DNA of 64,000 nucleotides from Phoronis australis (Eukaryota; Phoronida; Phoronidae). The stretch lies in contig NMRA01000016.1 of the NCBI GenBank assembly GCA_002633005.1, forward strand, positions 1,401,860 to 1,465,859, in the 5' to 3' direction. How positions within the stretch are numbered: the first letter of the stretch is position 1; each line of letters starts with the position of its first letter. Made by a program: the position numbers and the translations under genes. Below are positions 22,801 to 33,810 of this stretch, in pieces. The notes beneath the pieces were generated by a model. That model had not been told where the DNA came from. It saw only the letters and a list, made by a program, of their open reading frames with translations, and did no database searches.

Positions 22801-25800
22801 GTTGTTGTTGCTGCTTCTTTTCACGTTTCGTCAACATTTGTTACTTTTTCATTTCCTTGTCTTCAGGCTTACGTAATATTACATAATGTTGTTTTCAAGG
22901 ATACAACAATTCTTCCTTCGTCATGTTTATGTTTTGATTTCCAGGACCTCAACAGCAAGTACTACGAACTTCTGCAGTAAGTTTGTCTTATCATTAGTGC
23001 AGTTACGTGTATTTTCCTCGAGTTCCTAATTAGAAAAGTATATATTGTCAAAAATTTTACTACTTGATGAATAACTATGCGGAAAGCTTTGAACTTCAAG
23101 AAACGTATTTCGTGTTGCTAATTAAAGGACATGTTTCAATTTTTTAACGTGTGTTGTGGTCAGTTTGGCACGTTTGACATATGACAAGATGTAACAATGT
23201 ATTCCAAGCCTTTCATATGATGAATTAAAGACGGGAAATAGCAGGCCAGATTTATTTTAACGTGTTAATACATTTATTTTGGTCAGCACTGTTTAACTAC
23301 TGTCATCAGTTACGCTTTCCCATTAGGTTTTATGGAAAATTTGCCAAAACTCTTCGCTTATCAGACGACGCAGTCCATTCGTACTCTCAAACGAATATTG
23401 AGTTAAGGGTTCGAAGCAAACTGGAAATTATTCTCCTTTACAAGTGTTTAGGAAAATGATCACTCTTCTTCTTTATTTATATACGTGCCTCTATTGAGAG
23501 CAAGTGAACTACGGTACAGTAACAAAGAACACTTACCGAAACTTCGGTAAAAGCGAAGTTTCACCTCTAATGAGTGCTACAAGGAATGTTTCGTATGACG
23601 TAATTTTGACGTCATTATGACGTTTTGGACCCAGTGTGACGACATGTCTATTCTTATTTCCTGGTTCAAATCGCGTCATCTACTGCCATGACACGCCATC
23701 ACTAATCAAGCGAATTCTGTGGTCTGTAACATCGGCTGCATACATTATGTAAACGACGACGAGAGTCAGGAATGCGGAACTGTTTCAAACTTTTGTTTAT
23801 CGATACATGCTCATTTTTCCGTAATAATGAAGAAACAAAATCATCCGTTGACAATGAAGTTTTTTTTTCGCTGTAATACGAAGCGACGTATGGGTTCCAA
23901 TCGTTAATTCTCCGCATTACAACTTCACAGCTTAAATACACAGTTCACTACATGTAGGTTGTCACTGCGTAGAATGCATTAAAAACCTTCATTTTGGTCT
24001 GCTGCATGTAAGACATCGTTTCTAAAATGCTTTAAATAGCCGAGAACTTCTGAAACGCATGTACACTCAATTTCAGGAGAAGACGGGTCATGTATTACTA
24101 TTGGCCGTCCTACTGGACTTCAAACGTGGACAGCGGAACAGTAGTGGTAATTGCCTTGCTATTTTGATGTCAACTAACTGCATTCTTTAAAGGAATATTT
24201 TCGGTTTTACTGCCGAAACCGCATTTTTTTGTTTTCTGTGTTGTCTTCCAGACATTCTTTGAAATCGAGGCTGGTGTCTTTTATAGTTAAACGTTTGAGA
24301 TACTCTGTCATTAATTTGTCAAGTGGAGCTTAGCTTCGCTTTTAGAAAGTTAAGATTGTGACTGTAGGGGATTACTCTGCCCTGTGTCGAGTCGAGCGTG
24401 GTTTAGCTTCGCATTTTGAATGTTTTTTCTGTGACGTACTTCGGGGATTCGATTCCGCGCCGAGATTGGTCTCACAGAATCGCTTTTCTCTACGATAAGG
24501 TGCCTTCATTCACCAATTTAGACCACGTCAGTATTATATCGATGGAAAGGCGTGTCTTAAATTATCGGGACACGTGTATGTTTTATACTACCATTCTGTA
24601 TAAAAATAAAATTGGTGTCAATTATATTTGCCGAAAAATTTTGTGCCACCAGAAATTCAAATATTATCGTGTTTTATTATTCACATCTTGAAGAATTTAG
24701 ATTGAAAAAGTGTCATTAAGAAAATAGATGTGTTTTGATAAACTTGGTTTGCATTGGCATTAAAAATCTTTAAAGCTGCCTTTCGTCTAGTTAAGCTCGC
24801 TACAAACGAAAATCGGATTTGGCCATATCATAATACACAATAATGCGACAGGGGTTCAATTACCGCTATGGATGAGAATATCGAAACCGTCAACGACTCA
24901 AGAAACGCTTCAGAATTTATCCTGGTTGGTCAAACCTAACATTGCGGATCCAAAAACTGCGCATGTACGCTTTGCCTTCTTGACTTGAGTTGACAGCTCA
25001 TTTGATACAATTCAAGATAAATATCGCTGCTGCCAGCGATTGCAAGCCCTTTTCTGATTATTCATGGAATAGGTGTTAAACATGTTCACTTTCATTTACA
25101 GTCATTGTCGTTTTATAAGAGGGAAAGCTACACTCAACTCCGAGTCACGTGGAGTGGTGTTCTTGGTTTGCTGAACTCCACTGGCACGGGAGGTCGCTGC
25201 AACCGTTGGTATTTCACGTTTAATGGCCAAGAGTGCTCAAGTCGCGGCCCTATTGACACGTTAGTGTACCAGAGCTCGCCGACAACCACAGTCCAGCAAT
25301 CGGCCATGTGTAAGAGATTTTTTTATTGAAACCAATGCAGTGCCATTTTTAAAACTTGTATAATGGTACAAGATATTTTTCTCAACTACGCTATGAACCG
25401 ACTCGTTGCCATGCATGCATGAGTACGTGATTCATTTTGGCTTCAGGATGGTGGTTTTCAGTTGTCTTCACGGTGACATATGCATCGTTCACGGAACTCA
25501 AAGTCACTCGCTTTTCCATGAAACAAATTGTAACGGAGAATGGTCAAAATGTTTTCCCAAATTACAGCGCTTTCGGTAATACTGTTGAGTTCAAGATAAA
25601 TTATTGTGTTTATCGTGGTGCGGCATCGTCAAAATAGCTTCGAATTTTCACGGTCACTTAACGTCATTTGCTATTAACTTGATGATGAAAGACGCATACA
25701 TGGCTATTATTTACAAATTGTTCTTGCTTTGTGACATGTTTATAACTTATAAATTTTTTTATAACATTAATGGTGAACGTTACAGGTATCCTTGTTGAGA

Positions 25801-26022
25801 TATAGAAACCATTAGGTACATGTAAATGGCGTATCAGTAAAACAACTTTGTGGATGTATATTCACTTTATCGGTATATTTTACAGTCTCTGGCCAGTGCT
25901 ACGTCAGCGTAACGGGACGAGTTACTGTTGCATTGAAGGTTGGCGCTTGCTCCGGAATCACCGCCGGAAATGCTCAAACGTGTTGGAAAACCGGATGTTC
26001 AATGACAATCGAAGAGGTCTGA
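19888..26022 (+). CDS. Gene B: secreted CTHRC1-like protein, paralogue of gene A, six exons
   Basis: Exons are 19888-19981 (or the duplicate 20829-20922), 22246-22277, 22945-22976, 24077-24146, 25102-25309 and 25886-26022, lengths 94, 32, 32, 70, 208 and 137 nt. They join in frame with GT/AG introns to give 190 residues ending at TGA 26020-26022. Residues 1-24 are a signal peptide ending FVNG. Residues 32-52 have 3-4-3-4-3 hydrophobic spacing, a short coiled coil. WPSYW follows at about 61-65. The CTHRC1-type core has WSGVLG (93-98), a possible N-glycosylation site NST (101-103), Cys109 and NRWYFTFNGQEC (110-121), then GPIDTLVYQ. The last exon has VTVALKVGACSG, NAQTCWKTGC and ends IEEV. All intron phases and the 208-nt core exon length are shared with gene A. 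It lacks both gene A's CCC cluster and any Gly-X-Y collagen. Confidence 0.9.
20829..20922 (+). CDS. Second copy of gene B exon 1
   Basis: It encodes the same 31-residue signal-peptide segment as 19888-19981, has the same GTAAGC donor and differs by one silent base. It lies in the segment right of the N at 20428. If the duplication is real this is an alternative promoter and first exon; more likely it is the other allele. Confidence 0.75.
20986..21117 (+). mobile_element. 132-bp insertion with a 14-bp target-site duplication
   Basis: ATAATAATTCAGAA flanks the insert on both sides (20972-20985 and 21118-21131) and occurs once at the matching point of copy 1. Inside, CTGTCACGG (21009-21017) and CCGTGACAG (21069-21077) are inverted complements, with a further GGGGAT/ATCCCC pair between them, so the core can fold. 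There is no coding capacity or poly-A tail. The exact duplication and the empty site in the other copy mark a recent insertion. Confidence 0.8.
21485..22245 (+). other. Remainder of intron 1 of gene B
   Basis: Intronic sequence with no further exon or repeat recognised. It ends at the acceptor TTTCAG before exon 2. Confidence 0.5.
23590..23645 (+). promoter_or_regulatory. Cluster of CRE/ATF-like TGACG sites in intron 3 of gene B
   Basis: Within about 55 bp there are four TGACG half-sites, including the full palindrome TGACGTCA at about 23607-23614 and TGACGTAA just before it. Such clusters bind CREB/ATF or bZIP factors in animals. That this is an intronic enhancer is inference from motif density. 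Confidence 0.35.
25446..25637 (+). other. Unexplained open frame between exons 5 and 6 of gene B
   Basis: A frame of about 63 codons follows a plausible acceptor (GGCTTCAG before GATGG) and ends at TAG 25635-25637. Codon use looks coding-like, and the protein (GWWFSVVFTVTY at its start) looks like alternating beta strand. Spliced from exon 5, which ends in phase 1 with T, the first codon would be TGA. Inclusion would therefore stop gene B immediately. It may be a relic of an alternative terminal exon, or chance. No family recognised. Confidence 0.35.
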
Positions 26023-26471
26023 TACGACAAAGTCATGATTTTTTTACCCTAGGACAGACTAGGTGTTCAATTGTAATAACTGCTAATCTTAAGTTAAGTA
26101 ACAATCTTGTGTGATTCTCATAACTTAAATTATTTTCTTGATGTGACGTAATATAAGAAAAAGAACATTGTGCAGCTTCGTTGCTGTCTGCTAGGGCTCG
26201 TTGTTCGTGGAAGTCAAATATGGCGACAGGACAATCTTCTGTAACACCGAAAGTTTGGCAAATCACTGAAAATTGCACTTAAAAATTGGCAAATGTCAAA
26301 AGAGTTTTGGTTTTAATGATTACGTGTTTGGATCGACAATCAGTGAAAAAATGTAATGTCATGTGATAAGATACTCCGTGAAACGTATTCGTCCACCATC
26401 AAATAGTTGATTGTCACCTGGACCGGTGTTTAGCAATGTATAATTGCCTTGCGAACTAATTATGTACACAG

Positions 26472-26477
26472 AATAAA
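26472..26477 (+). terminator. Polyadenylation signal of gene B
   Basis: AATAAA about 450 nt after the stop codon, followed by a GT-rich stretch (GTATGTGAGTAC). This is the first canonical signal I noticed downstream of the stop. Confidence 0.45.
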
Positions 26478-26699
26478 TATCTGAAATGTATGTGAGTACA
26501 CTTTTCTATCAAAATGAGCTCCTTGCTGAGTTATTTGTAAGAGCACTGCCTTAGTTTCGAATAATCACACAATCTAATTTGACTTTTTAACAAATGCACA
26601 CTTCTTGTACTTGAGTGAGCGTTGAATTACGTGAAATAGTGTTTTGAAAATAGTCTTCAATGAAGATTATTTAGGATCTTATCGACAAGTCTGTGCATT

Positions 26700-27160
26700 T
26701 CACAAAATTTCTAGAAAAAAATACATTTTAACTCAGTAAAAGTGTATATTTTCTGAAAGTAGAAAAGCATCGTTTTTTTGATTTTTTTACCAAATTGTTA
26801 ATAATTGGGTCACCTCTTTTTAGTAAAAAATCCATTGATAGCAAAACAACTGCATCAATCACACGATCAAATTTTATTTAATATGAATGTTCAACTGAAG
26901 GTGAGATATCAAAAACGCTTTTACATTTTTCAAAAAAAAAATTGTTTCATTTTCCTTTGATCAACTTAAAAGGTTTATCATGAAAATCACAAAAAATGCT
27001 ATTTTTGAACTTTTTTAAAAAATTTAAAAGGATTTTTGCGAATATTTCATAAGGCATTGTAACAGAAGGTTTCGTATGAATCCAATCAGCCGTTTCTGAG
27101 ATATGATTTTCCAAAGTTTGCTAAGTTTTGCCATTTCTCTAGGGTTCGACATAACCTTAA
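26700..27160 (+). repeat. Diverged AT-rich dispersed repeat, copy 1
   Basis: It shares an ordered series of landmarks with about 30800-31260: AAAAGTRTRTATTTTCTGAAAG, CATTGATAGCAAAA and a region ending in a CCGTTT-type motif. A shorter relative containing CAGCCATTTCGGAGATATAAT and TTTCTAGGGT lies at about 52330-52490, against CAGCCGTTTCTGAGATATGA and TTTCTCTAGGGTTCGACATA here. All three are long decayed, so this is an old family. Confidence 0.55.
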
Positions 27161-27951
27161 AGCGACGCTCCGTCCAAAAAGTGAATTGTATTATTTACAT
27201 CACTTACTAAGCTGACGAACAACTTGACACTAATCTCAGAATGGCAAGTTGCCTGAATCAAAATTCTTGGTTTTTGAAGGAAGGCGTTTTTATAGCTTTC
27301 CTGTCATTTTCGTTGTATCGTTAACAAATACTGCTCATTCAACAGAACTCCAAATATTTTATATGAGAGTTTAAGTTTAGTTTTTATTTATGGTGATGCA
27401 CCACCAACCAACATGGCCGCCGTAGTTAGTGTCGGCTGACTCATGAATTGTGGGTACGCACTCTGTTGAAAACTGACAGTTCGTTATAACTGCTTACGGT
27501 AAGGTCAGACTCTAGCCAAAGAAGATGGCTTGTCAAAGTGCGTCATTTTATGAGACGAACAATTCTATATCTTGCATTTATCTGTATTAAAAGTCTCTGG
27601 TCCAAAGCACAACCAACAAAAATCAAAAAGGCCCGTTTGCACACGTAGTCAACCCATTTAAGTGTTGTTCTATTCTTTTAAGAGCAGAATACACATAATA
27701 ACAGATGTATCTGGATTAGCTAGCAGGCCAATACAGGATTCTTGAGTTGGGTGCTTCCATTGAAATTTCTTCATAACACGTGACCTAAGTTCACTATATC
27801 ATTTGCAAATCAACAGGAAGTGGTATTCATTCTTTACAAGACCACCGTTGCAAAACAAACACAATCTATTCTAATATTCCACTTTCTCGTGCCTACCCAC
27901 ACACACTTGTAGTCTACACGTATGGTTGGAGCAACATAACCGAGTAAACGC

Positions 27952-29548
27952 TTAAAGGAGAATGCCACCCGATTTAATTAGTCTTTTTTGCCGTCTTAAT
28001 CGGTCTATATCCACTTCGCCTCGCATACGGTCGACCTTACCTTGCCAAGAGGTCTCGCGTTAACCTGTGAGGAAGGTGAGAAACGACGCTAGCGACGTCA
28101 GTGGTTCATATGCAGAGTGAATGCCGCTATGTTGCGGTGCATCATTCCCGCTTGTCCGAACTAAGCAGCTGCGAAGAAAGCGGGTATATCGTTTTTTTCG
28201 ACTACCTCGAGAGTCCGAAATGCTTAGGATGTGGCTCATGGTAGTGAAGAATGAAATGCACGCTGTAAATAGCAAGTATGAGGCCGTGAAACATCTCCGT
28301 GCGGTCTGGCCTGCAGCCTGAGACCTCCTCGACAGTGCCTGACAATGCCGGCTTACCAAATAACNNNNNNNNNNNNNNNNNNNNNNNNNNNNNNNNNNNN
28401 NNNNNNNNNNNNNNNNNNNNNNNNNNNNNNNNNNNNNNNNNNNNNNNNNNNNNNNNNNNNNNNNNNNNNNNNNNNNNNNNNNNNNNNNNNNNNNNNNNNN
28501 NNNNNNNNNNNNNNNNNNNNNNNNNNNNNNNNNNNNNNNNNNNNNNNNNNNNNNNNNNNNNNNNNNNNNNNNNNNNNNNNNNNNNNNNNNNNNNNNNNNN
28601 NNNNNNNNNNNNNNNNNNNNNNNNNNNNNNNNNNNNNNNNNNNNNNNNNNNNNNNNNNNNNNNNNNNNNNNNNNNNNNNNNNNNNNNNNNNNNNNNNNNN
28701 NNNNNNNNNNNNNNNNNNNNNNNNNNNNNNNNNNNNNNNNNNNNNNNNNNNNNNNNNNNNNNNNNNNNNNNNNNNNNNNNNNNNNNNNNNNNNNNNNNNN
28801 NNNNNNNNNNNNNNNNNNNNNNNNNNNNNNNNNNNNNNNNNNNNNNNNNNNNNNNNNNNNNNNNNNNNNNNNNNNNNNNNNNNNNNNNNNNNNNNNNNNN
28901 NNNNNNNNNNNNNNNNNNNNNNNNNNNNNNNNNNNNNNNNNNNNNNNNNNNNNNNNNNNNNNNNNNNNNNNNNNNNNNNNNNNNNNNNNNNNNNNNNNNN
29001 NNNNNNNNNNNNNNNNNNNNNNNNNNNNNNNNNNNNNNNNNNNNNNNNNNNNNNNNNNNNNNNNNNNNNNNNNNNNNNNNNNNNNNNNNNNNNNNNNNNN
29101 NNNNNNNNNNNNNNNNNNNNNNNNNNNNNNNNNNNNNNNNNNNNNNNNNNNNNNNNNNNNNNNNNNNNNNNNNNNNNNNNNNNNNNNNNNNNNNNNNNNN
29201 NNNNNNNNNNNNNNNNNNNNNNNNNNNNNNNNNNNNNNNNNNNCGTAAGAGCGAAATAAAACAACACGTTTTTATAAGAACTCGGTGTATTTTTAAGGGT
29301 TTTACATCGAAGTTTGATGATTTATTGGTGTTAAACGATGACTTCAAGCGATAAACTGACACCAGTAACACGTGTTGTGAACTGCTGAACAGACAGCGGG
29401 TGAAACCGATGACGTCATTGGATAATTTCAACACCTCCGTCTGCCGTCAGGTGTCAGGTAACGCAACCGTACGTGTCGTTATGGAGTAGAACTACTCGTT
29501 CTAAATTGATACAAATTAGGTTGTTTTTTGGGTGGCATGCTCCTTTAA
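27952..29548. mobile_element. TTAA-flanked terminal-inverted-repeat element containing the gap
   Basis: The left end reads TTAAAGGAGAATGCCACCC and the right end GGGTGGCATGCTCCTTTAA, 15-bp inverted repeats with one mismatch inside a TTAA duplication. TTAA targets are used by piggyBac and Kolobok-type transposons. Only about 700 bp of the 1.6 kb is readable because 28365-29243 is N. The visible flanks encode nothing recognisable, so it may be autonomous or a deletion derivative. Confidence 0.7.
28365..29243. other. Assembly gap (879 N)
   Basis: An unbroken run of N. Open frames drawn across it are meaningless. Confidence 0.99.
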
Positions 29549-30799
29549 CAGTCCTATTCAAAGATTGAAATTCTTTCATCCGTGCATTCAACATTGTAGT
29601 CATCCAGTAAATCAAAAGGTATCAGTGCCTTTGTCGAAAGGTGGCGTTGTAGCCCGTTAGTAGGGAAGCGACAATATTTTGAGAGGTTGTTGTTGAGAAA
29701 TGGGTTTAATCATCCAATTATAGGCTCGTTTGTAGGGACCTTACATCAAACAGTGACCCTTTCGAGAACTTTTGTTCTAGAAGCAATATCCCTGCATAGG
29801 GCTTTATTCCAAGATCTTTGTCCGTTCTTGGGAATTCTTGGGCAACTTTCTTTTAACCCATAATATGGGACAGCACAAAAGAAGCGTCATGTTGTAAAAA
29901 TAAATAATAAATTTCATCTAAAACTGTAATACTACATCAAATATAAATAGGAGGATTGGTAATAGAGATTTTTCGAAATTTGGAAGACAACCAATTTCGT
30001 AAAAAACGGGAGTTTGATGAAGTTCGGACATGTCCTTCTCGGGATAGACCGGTTTTCTCCATTTCCTGGCAGCTTTTTAAAAACAGTAAAAAAGATATTT
30101 TTTTCACTGAACTCCAAAAATTGAATGTTTTGTAGAGAATTGAATGGGGAAAGGGTACTCTTTCGTTGGGAATTTTGCAGGAACAGGCACCCTTAGTTAA
30201 ATTCGGTAAATTGGTCGTGAAAATGTCGTCAAAATGAGAGGCACGTTTTTTTCTAGGCGAATACGAGCGTGGAGGCTTAAAATCGGTTTCTGCTAACTAT
30301 GTCAGTCGCATCTGTGCACTAAAAAAATAACAACATTTGTTGAATCGCAAGGGCGAGCTAATTCATTTTTAGCTGGGGACAAACAACGAAAACGTAATTC
30401 GGAAATATTTATGAGGGCTTAAAGGCAGTAAAGGGTTAATGCCCCTTTCACCACATGTTTACACGCCATTCAATGTATGAATTGGGTTTCCCAGTAATAA
30501 AATTCGAATTTCGATGCGAAATGAAGCACAAAATGGGTTTAATTAATAACACTTATGTGCAAACGAGCTACAGGAGTGGTTAAAAAAGGACCCTGAACAT
30601 TATTTTTGCGCATATCGACAATAAAAAAGACATCAATTGTAATTTTTTGTCGATAAATGTATCAGCCATATTACTGCATTTTTCGGTCGGCTGGTCATAG
30701 GTGTTGGAGCTTGAGGAGACTGTGAACGTTGCTGATCTTAAGGTTATATCAAACCTTATTTAGTGGCTTCCATTCGAAATCGCATATCAAAAAACTAAG
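29549..30799. other. No gene recognised
   Basis: AT-rich DNA with scattered short frames, none with family resemblance. It precedes the second copy of the diverged AT-rich repeat. Confidence 0.4.
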
Positions 30800-31260
30800 C
30801 TTTGTCAACTAGTAAAAGTATGTATTTTCTGAAAGAAAAAAGATCAGGAGATATAAAAGTATTTTTTGTATTAATTTACCATTGTTATTTTACGTAAAAA
30901 CGTTTTTAAGTCAAAAGTTCATTTCTAAGAAAGGTACATTGATAGCAAAATAACCCCTCGATCGATTTTAATAAGACCTTTTTAAATGAAAACTTCACCA
31001 GATACCTCAAAAATGCTATTAGGAATTTTCGATTAGTCTTTTCGTTTGGTTCCTATGATAAATCAACTCGCAAAACGTAAGGTATGTTTGTAAAAAATGA
31101 AGTCGTATTCGTCTTTATACATTACGCAAAAACTAGGCTTTATATAAAAAATCCTAACATCGTTATTGAGATTGATGACTAAATATTAAGTTTGGAAAGT
31201 TTCAGCGAAATCCACCAAGCCGTTTTCGAAAACACGTGTTCCTAAGTTTAAATAAAGTCG
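30800..31260 (+). repeat. Diverged AT-rich dispersed repeat, copy 2
   Basis: This is the counterpart of 26700-27160, with the same landmarks in the same order, including GTATGTATTTTCTGAAAG, ACATTGATAGCAAAATAA and CCAAGCCGTTTTCGAAAAC. The two copies are about 4 kb apart in the same orientation, on either side of the TTAA element. Confidence 0.55.
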
Positions 31261-31269
31261 ATTTGCAGA

Positions 31270-33550
31270 AGCCTAGAAAAAAGCCGATTAAACTGGGAGG
31301 AGTGAAAATCTCAAAGTCTTCGGTTAATTATACGGTGAAAACTTGTTCTCAGTGCCCATAACCTATACAAGCATTAACAATGTTAGCTATTTCAACATTT
31401 GCTCCCAATGTCAACTGATTTTGCAATGCGCAATTACCTTAATTATCATTAAAACGTACCGTTCCCAGACAACTGTTACTGTTGCTTGCGACCTACTTTT
31501 AAGTAGGTCACAGTTCATTGATATGCACGTAGCCTGTACACGTCACGTGCCCCGGGAGACTGATCCGAAACCAAATAAGAAATGGATTATCATAACAAAA
31601 ATCAAATCGGTGGTTAAAGCATGTCGTTAGCATGAGATCGAAACATCGAAATGTCTATATATTAATTGAAGGGTGAGGATTTCATCTCTTTTCACAACTT
31701 TCTGTGTAGTGATCACACGAAAGGCCTGAGGCGACTCGTCGTTCTCAACGCCAACGGTCGCATGCATTTGGACGCACGAACAACTCCTTTAGGATCAAAA
31801 CTATGTTTTGTCTTTGTTTTCTGCGGCACCATTCTATCATGATAAGTACACATCGTTGACTCAATGACTTGGTGAATGAAAAGACTGATGGCCATACGAA
31901 GTTGTCCTGTGGCTGGGGGGAGATTCAGTTCCGATTTGATTGATAGCCCTTGACCTCGGATAAGTAGTAAACAAATATCCACGCGGTTGTGCAGTTCCAA
32001 GATTGTTCTGCTGAATCTTTTTCATCACTACGCGGTATATATTTTGTATTTGAAGTTCCCCGAGAATGAAGATAAGGTATCCTACTACACACGTGAAATA
32101 TTGTATAAAATGGCCAATTTTTGTGAATAAGGTTTGAGATATCCTTAAAAGTATACTAAACCCTGTCTTGATAATTTCAACCAATCCTCATTCTGTCACC
32201 TGCTAATCCATCATTGGCGTCAGTCTTGAAAAATCAGGAATCAGCTAAAGATTCATCCTCCCTAATGTCACAGACTGGATATTATGGTTCTCACATTGTG
32301 CTGGCCCCCCACGGTTATTGTGTAATTCGCTAACAGCGTAAGTGGCACCTGCCCGTTTAGCAGACTTTGAAACATTTTCCAAAATTTCCTCTAAACATTT
32401 GAGTGTTGTCATGGGTTACTGAGCTTTGTTTTGTTTCAGAGAACTGGATGAGAACGTGGTTTTCAATATCTGTTCATATGCCATAACTGGATTTAGTATA
32501 CTTTTAACTAATATGTCTGTCAAAAGAAGCTGATGGGCATAAACAATTGGAAATTTGTTTTCTAAAATAACCACAGAGGATATCTCCTGACAGATAAGAA
32601 GAACTCTTCATTTCACCTTCATGTATTCATGGTCTTTTATGATGTAAGATCATACAGAAGGTGCTACCGGCCTTCCCAACGTAATGGGAGTTGACCTTTG
32701 TCACCGCAGGGTACTTTTCCGTATCTTTAATTTTTGTCTTTATTTGCCTATTGACAATGAATAAATGGACCTGCGAATTTTATGAAATCGATCACAATTT
32801 GCTGTGACAATAGCGACGTAGGGCGGTGCAAACTGAAATATGCATGCATCCATTGTACGCATCGCGAAGATACAAGGGGTGATCATTATTTTAAACGTTC
32901 CCCTTTCCATCACGAAACTTCAGGCAGACATTGAGACAGGTGCAACAATTTTAATACCCCCAAGAGCGCCATATTAGACAGGTCTGTTTGAAAATCTACG
33001 CTATTTGCGCTCTCCTCAATAGGATCGCACCTGTTTAACTTCATGGAGTACATCAAAATTAAAAAAAAACTTGGTGTCTACTTCGGTAGACGCAAAGAAA
33101 ACTGCAAATTATCCATCGTGCATTCAGCCAACGGCATTATCAATGTTAAGTACAACGCGTATCTCCTTGTCTCATTACGTATACTAAGACTATACAGTGT
33201 CCATTTAATTCTTAATGCGCAAAAACCTGTAATGTTCTAAAAATAAACATTTACTGATGAAGAGTATGTTGACGATAACTTATCTGTGTTTTACCTGCCA
33301 TATGCAATTAAACTTTGATTTTCGAACTTGCACCAAGGTATGCGCTCCTGCCACAGTCCGCATGGAACCAATTGCGTATTGTTCTGAGTCCACTCAACAC
33401 TGCTGGCCGAGCAGAAGATGTTTTCTGGCAAAAGGTGTCACTCTCCCGTCCGGTGTGAACGATCAAGACCCCATGATTGTTGATTTGCTCGCCGGAAAAT
33501 TCAACTTGGCCGGCACGAGCAGTGGTGTTCACAACAGAAATTCCTAAGGT
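31270..33550. other. No gene recognised
   Basis: Several frames of 65-107 codons occur, for example 31343-31630 (+), 31861-32184 (-), 33257-33547 (+) and 33308-33577 (-). The last two overlap and neither shows a known domain. Any could hide a short exon, but I cannot support one. Confidence 0.35.
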
Positions 33551-33810
33551 GTGTTCGGTATCAAAGGGGAGAATCAACTAGTGATCGGGCTTCAAAATCA
33601 CTTGCCCGGATTTCAAAACCAGTTGGCTGGACTGCAAAGCCGAATGGCAATTGCTCTAACTTGGTGGTCGGACCTCAAAACGGGATGGCAGCACTCAAAA
33701 AAAAAATGGTTGGCCGGACATAAAATGGGTTGGCCGGAGCTCAAACACAATGACCGAACAAATCGACGATTTTGAACAAAACAAACAATCGGGTACGAAA
33801 AATAAGCACT
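33551..33810 (+). mobile_element. Half of a foldback element related to 6288-6750
   Basis: From GGGGAGAATCAAC onward this follows the left arm of the 6.3-kb element, with GGGCTTCAAAATCACTTG, AACTTGGTGGTCGGACCTCA, AGCTCAAACACAATGACCGA and GGTACGAAAAATAAGCACTC. Both copies continue to the same point. The opposite arm is missing, so this copy is one-sided or truncated. Confidence 0.75.

Noticed and set aside
28202-29434. Frames of 300-410 residues
   Set aside because: They run across the N gap and have no real content.
33257-33577. Overlapping frames of about 90-96 residues on opposite strands with a high Cys/Trp content
   Set aside because: Neither strand shows a recognisable domain, and splice sites do not decide between them.
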